Source: Gloeocapsopsis dulcis (GTDB lineage Bacteria; Cyanobacteriota; Cyanobacteriia; Cyanobacteriales; Chroococcidiopsidaceae). Taken from it: a DNA stretch of 64,000 bases. Position 1 is the first letter of the stretch. The number at the start of each line of letters is the position of its first letter. Shown here piece after piece: positions 62,301-64,000 of the stretch. Both the position numbers and the translations under genes were made by a program. Location of the stretch: NCBI RefSeq assembly GCF_032163395.1, contig NZ_CP119968.1:1845501-1909500 (forward strand), written 5' to 3'. The notes under the pieces are model-generated. The model had not been told where the DNA came from. It did no database searches and saw nothing but the letters and a program-made list of their open reading frames with translations.

Positions 62301-63869
62301 AAATCTATTGACAACAAACATCAAATATTGTGTCAAAGTGAATGCATCTACTCCCATTTCTGTACGTTCATCAGCTGCTAAAATACCAGCTTGAGAATGC
62401 CACCACGCAGCAGTTGCGACAATTTCTGGTAAAGGTAAATCTTTAGAAGTTGCCTGTGCAATTAATCCACCCAATAAACCTGTCAGTACATCACCACTAC
62501 CACCACGCGCTAAAGCTGGGGTACTTTCAGGATTAATCCATACGCAGTCAGCTTGCGCGATCGCAGTTCTTGCACCTTTCAATAACACAACTGCACTACT
62601 TTGTTCGGCTGCTGCAAGTACGGCTGTGATGCGGTCTTTAGTGGGATCAGGAGTATCAGGAAACAATCGCTTAAATTCACCTGCGTGAGGTGTTAAGACG
62701 GTGGGTGCTTGTCTGTGTTGCAATGACGGAATCGTATCTAATTGAACAAGAATATTCAAACCATCAGCATCCAAAACTAAAGGGCGATCGCTATCCAACA
62801 CCTCTTGTACAATTGGCTTAGCATCTACCGTTAAACCAGGACCACAAGCGATCGCCTCAAACGAACTCAAATCTGTTTTTTCTGGTAATTGCAGTTGCGC
62901 GATCGCACCGCTTTCAGTTTCTGGACAACCGACGATTAGGGCTTCAGGTAACTGTGCAGACAACAGTGGTTTAATCGATTCTGGAACTGCAATTGAGAGC
63001 ATTCCAACACCACTTGCTCTTGCACCCAAGCCTGTCAAAATTGCCCCGCCAGTATAACGCCGCGAACCGCAGATTAATAAAAGATGTCCCTGTTTATATT
63101 TATGCGTAACAGGAGAACGCTGGAGAGGAAGAGTTGCGATCGCACTTTCTGGTGTGATGCGTTGGATTTTTGGTGTTTCTAATATTGCTTGGATATCTGC
63201 AAGCGGAATATCAAAATCAATTAACTCTGCTGCACCAACATAATCTAAAGCTTGGTCTTGCAACAATCCTAATTTCCACAACCCTAAACAGAATGTCTGC
63301 GTTGCTTGTACGGCTGTTCCTAGCACTTCCCCAGTATCAGTGTGTAAACCAGAAGGTAAATCAATACTCACAACTGGCTGTGACCATTCATTTAGTTGAT
63401 TGACAATTTGATCGACAGGAGAAAACAGCGATCGCCCTAACCCAAACCCAAACAAACCATCAATAAATAGATCGCATTCTGCTAAAGGTTCCAAAGATTC
63501 ATGAACGGGAATCTTCAAGTTCTTGACATATTGTGCGTGCTGTGAAGTCAAATCTTTTAACTTAGAAAAAGGGCTGCAAACTGCAATCTGATATCCTTGA
63601 AAGTGCAATTCCCGCGCTACGACTAACGCATCACCACCATTATGCCCAGGTCCTACTAATATCCCAACACACGGCGCTTGTGAACGAGGATAAAGCTCTA
63701 GAATGCGATGTGTAATTAGCCCTGCCACTTTCTCCATCAAAGCAGCAACGGGCATTCCCGCAGCAAAGATTCGCCCTTCAATGTCCCGCATCTGCTGCGC
63801 TGTGACAACGATGCGAGAGATTTGTTCGCGTCGTGCCGCAATGTTGGAAAGATGATTTTGATTGAACAT
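62283..63869 (-). CDS. nnr: Bifunctional NAD(P)H-hydrate epimerase / dehydratase
   Basis: 528 residues. The N-terminal YjeF_N epimerase domain (about 1-225) has VGPGHNGGDALVVARELHFQGY, DGLFGFGLGR and SIDLPSGLHTDTGEV. The C-terminal ribokinase-like ADP-dependent dehydratase (about 240-520) has LLICGSRRYTGGAILTGLGA, VLTPHAGEFKRLF and ARGGSGDVLTGLLGGLIAQ with the catalytic Asp. It repairs the hydrated, inactive forms of NADH and NADPH. The 3' end overlaps the convergent NDH-2 gene by 18 bases. Complete. Confidence 0.94.
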   Translation of the reverse strand: MFNQNHLSNIAARREQISRIVVTAQQMRDIEGRIFAAGMPVAALMEKVAGLITHRILELYPRSQAPCVGILVGPGHNGGDALVVARELHFQGYQIAVCSPFSKLKDLTSQHAQYVKNLKIPVHESLEPLAECDLFIDGLFGFGLGRSLFSPVDQIVNQLNEWSQPVVSIDLPSGLHTDTGEVLGTAVQATQTFCLGLWKLGLLQDQALDYVGAAELIDFDIPLADIQAILETPKIQRITPESAIATLPLQRSPVTHKYKQGHLLLICGSRRYTGGAILTGLGARASGVGMLSIAVPESIKPLLSAQLPEALIVGCPETESGAIAQLQLPEKTDLSSFEAIACGPGLTVDAKPIVQEVLDSDRPLVLDADGLNILVQLDTIPSLQHRQAPTVLTPHAGEFKRLFPDTPDPTKDRITAVLAAAEQSSAVVLLKGARTAIAQADCVWINPESTPALARGGSGDVLTGLLGGLIAQATSKDLPLPEIVATAAWWHSQAGILAADERTEMGVDAFTLTQYLMFVVNRFSDFNS

Positions 63870-64000
63870 GGTTTTAGTCAGAGCTACATTTGACTGCTTA
63901 CTTTCATTTTTCCTAAATTAATCAGTGCGCCACCTGTAAGAAGAGAGAAATTTAATCGCATGTAAGTAGAAAACTGGTAATTGGAAAGAATATTCATTAT

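Overview
The window is chromosomal DNA from a cyanobacterium. This is shown by the abundant GCGATCGC (HIP1-type) octamers and by cyanobacterial marker genes: thf1/psb29, an isiA-type chlorophyll-protein gene fused to a PsaL domain, isiB flavodoxin, homogentisate phytyltransferase and TIGR02587/TIGR02588. The genus cannot be fixed from this sequence alone. No rRNA, tRNA, CRISPR array or prophage was seen.

Layout. 1-13.5 kb is mostly housekeeping: the 5' end of acetyl-CoA synthetase, a TerC-family protein, ndk, speA, a sugar-phosphate nucleotidyltransferase, scpA, pdxH, a DUF3153 lipoprotein with a TPR membrane protein, a zinc-ribbon methyltransferase, and ppsA overlapping a type II thioesterase. 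13.8-20.9 kb holds two tandem, paralogous two-component cassettes. The first kinase (REC-PAS-LOV-PAS-HisKA-HATPase) carries a canonical LOV photoreceptor domain and overlaps the gene of a REC-GGDEF-EAL protein. The second kinase carries FHA and PAS domains and is followed by a stand-alone receiver protein. 21-24.7 kb has an Sfp-type phosphopantetheinyl transferase abutting a decayed IS200/IS605 end, a double-domain CobO-like protein, a 35-residue membrane protein and the TIGR02587/TIGR02588 pair. An IS630 element with a broken transposase follows.

26-44.7 kb returns to core functions: envelope and TPR proteins, an LCP-family protein, two tocopherol genes, a Ktr-type K+ uptake pair, a four-carbon acid sugar kinase, an AI-2E family permease, a VapBC-like pair, minCDE, an M28 peptidase, and the ATP synthase beta and epsilon genes.

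44.9-53.9 kb is the accessory region. The main item is a minus-strand locus at 47.1-50.9 kb. A secreted protein with a C-terminal HNH nuclease motif is followed by three SMI1/KNR4 (SUKH) immunity-like units: one intact, one cut by a single TAG codon from the TPR domain it was evidently fused to, and one truncated. An unrecognised acidic protein follows. I read this as an eroding polymorphic toxin-immunity array. A secreted subtilase and pentapeptide-repeat proteins flank it.

54-64 kb contains a 2-hydroxyacid dehydrogenase, thf1, and an iron-stress-type cluster: a CP43-like antenna protein, a CP43-like/PsaL fusion, flavodoxin, and an alpha/beta hydrolase in the isiC position. NDH-2 and the NAD(P)H-hydrate repair enzyme end the window. 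Between the cluster and NDH-2 lies what may be the tail of a lost minus-strand gene.

Many intergenic gaps hold dispersed short repeats, and some of these have entered coding sequence, notably at the 3' ends of ppsA and the AI-2E permease gene.
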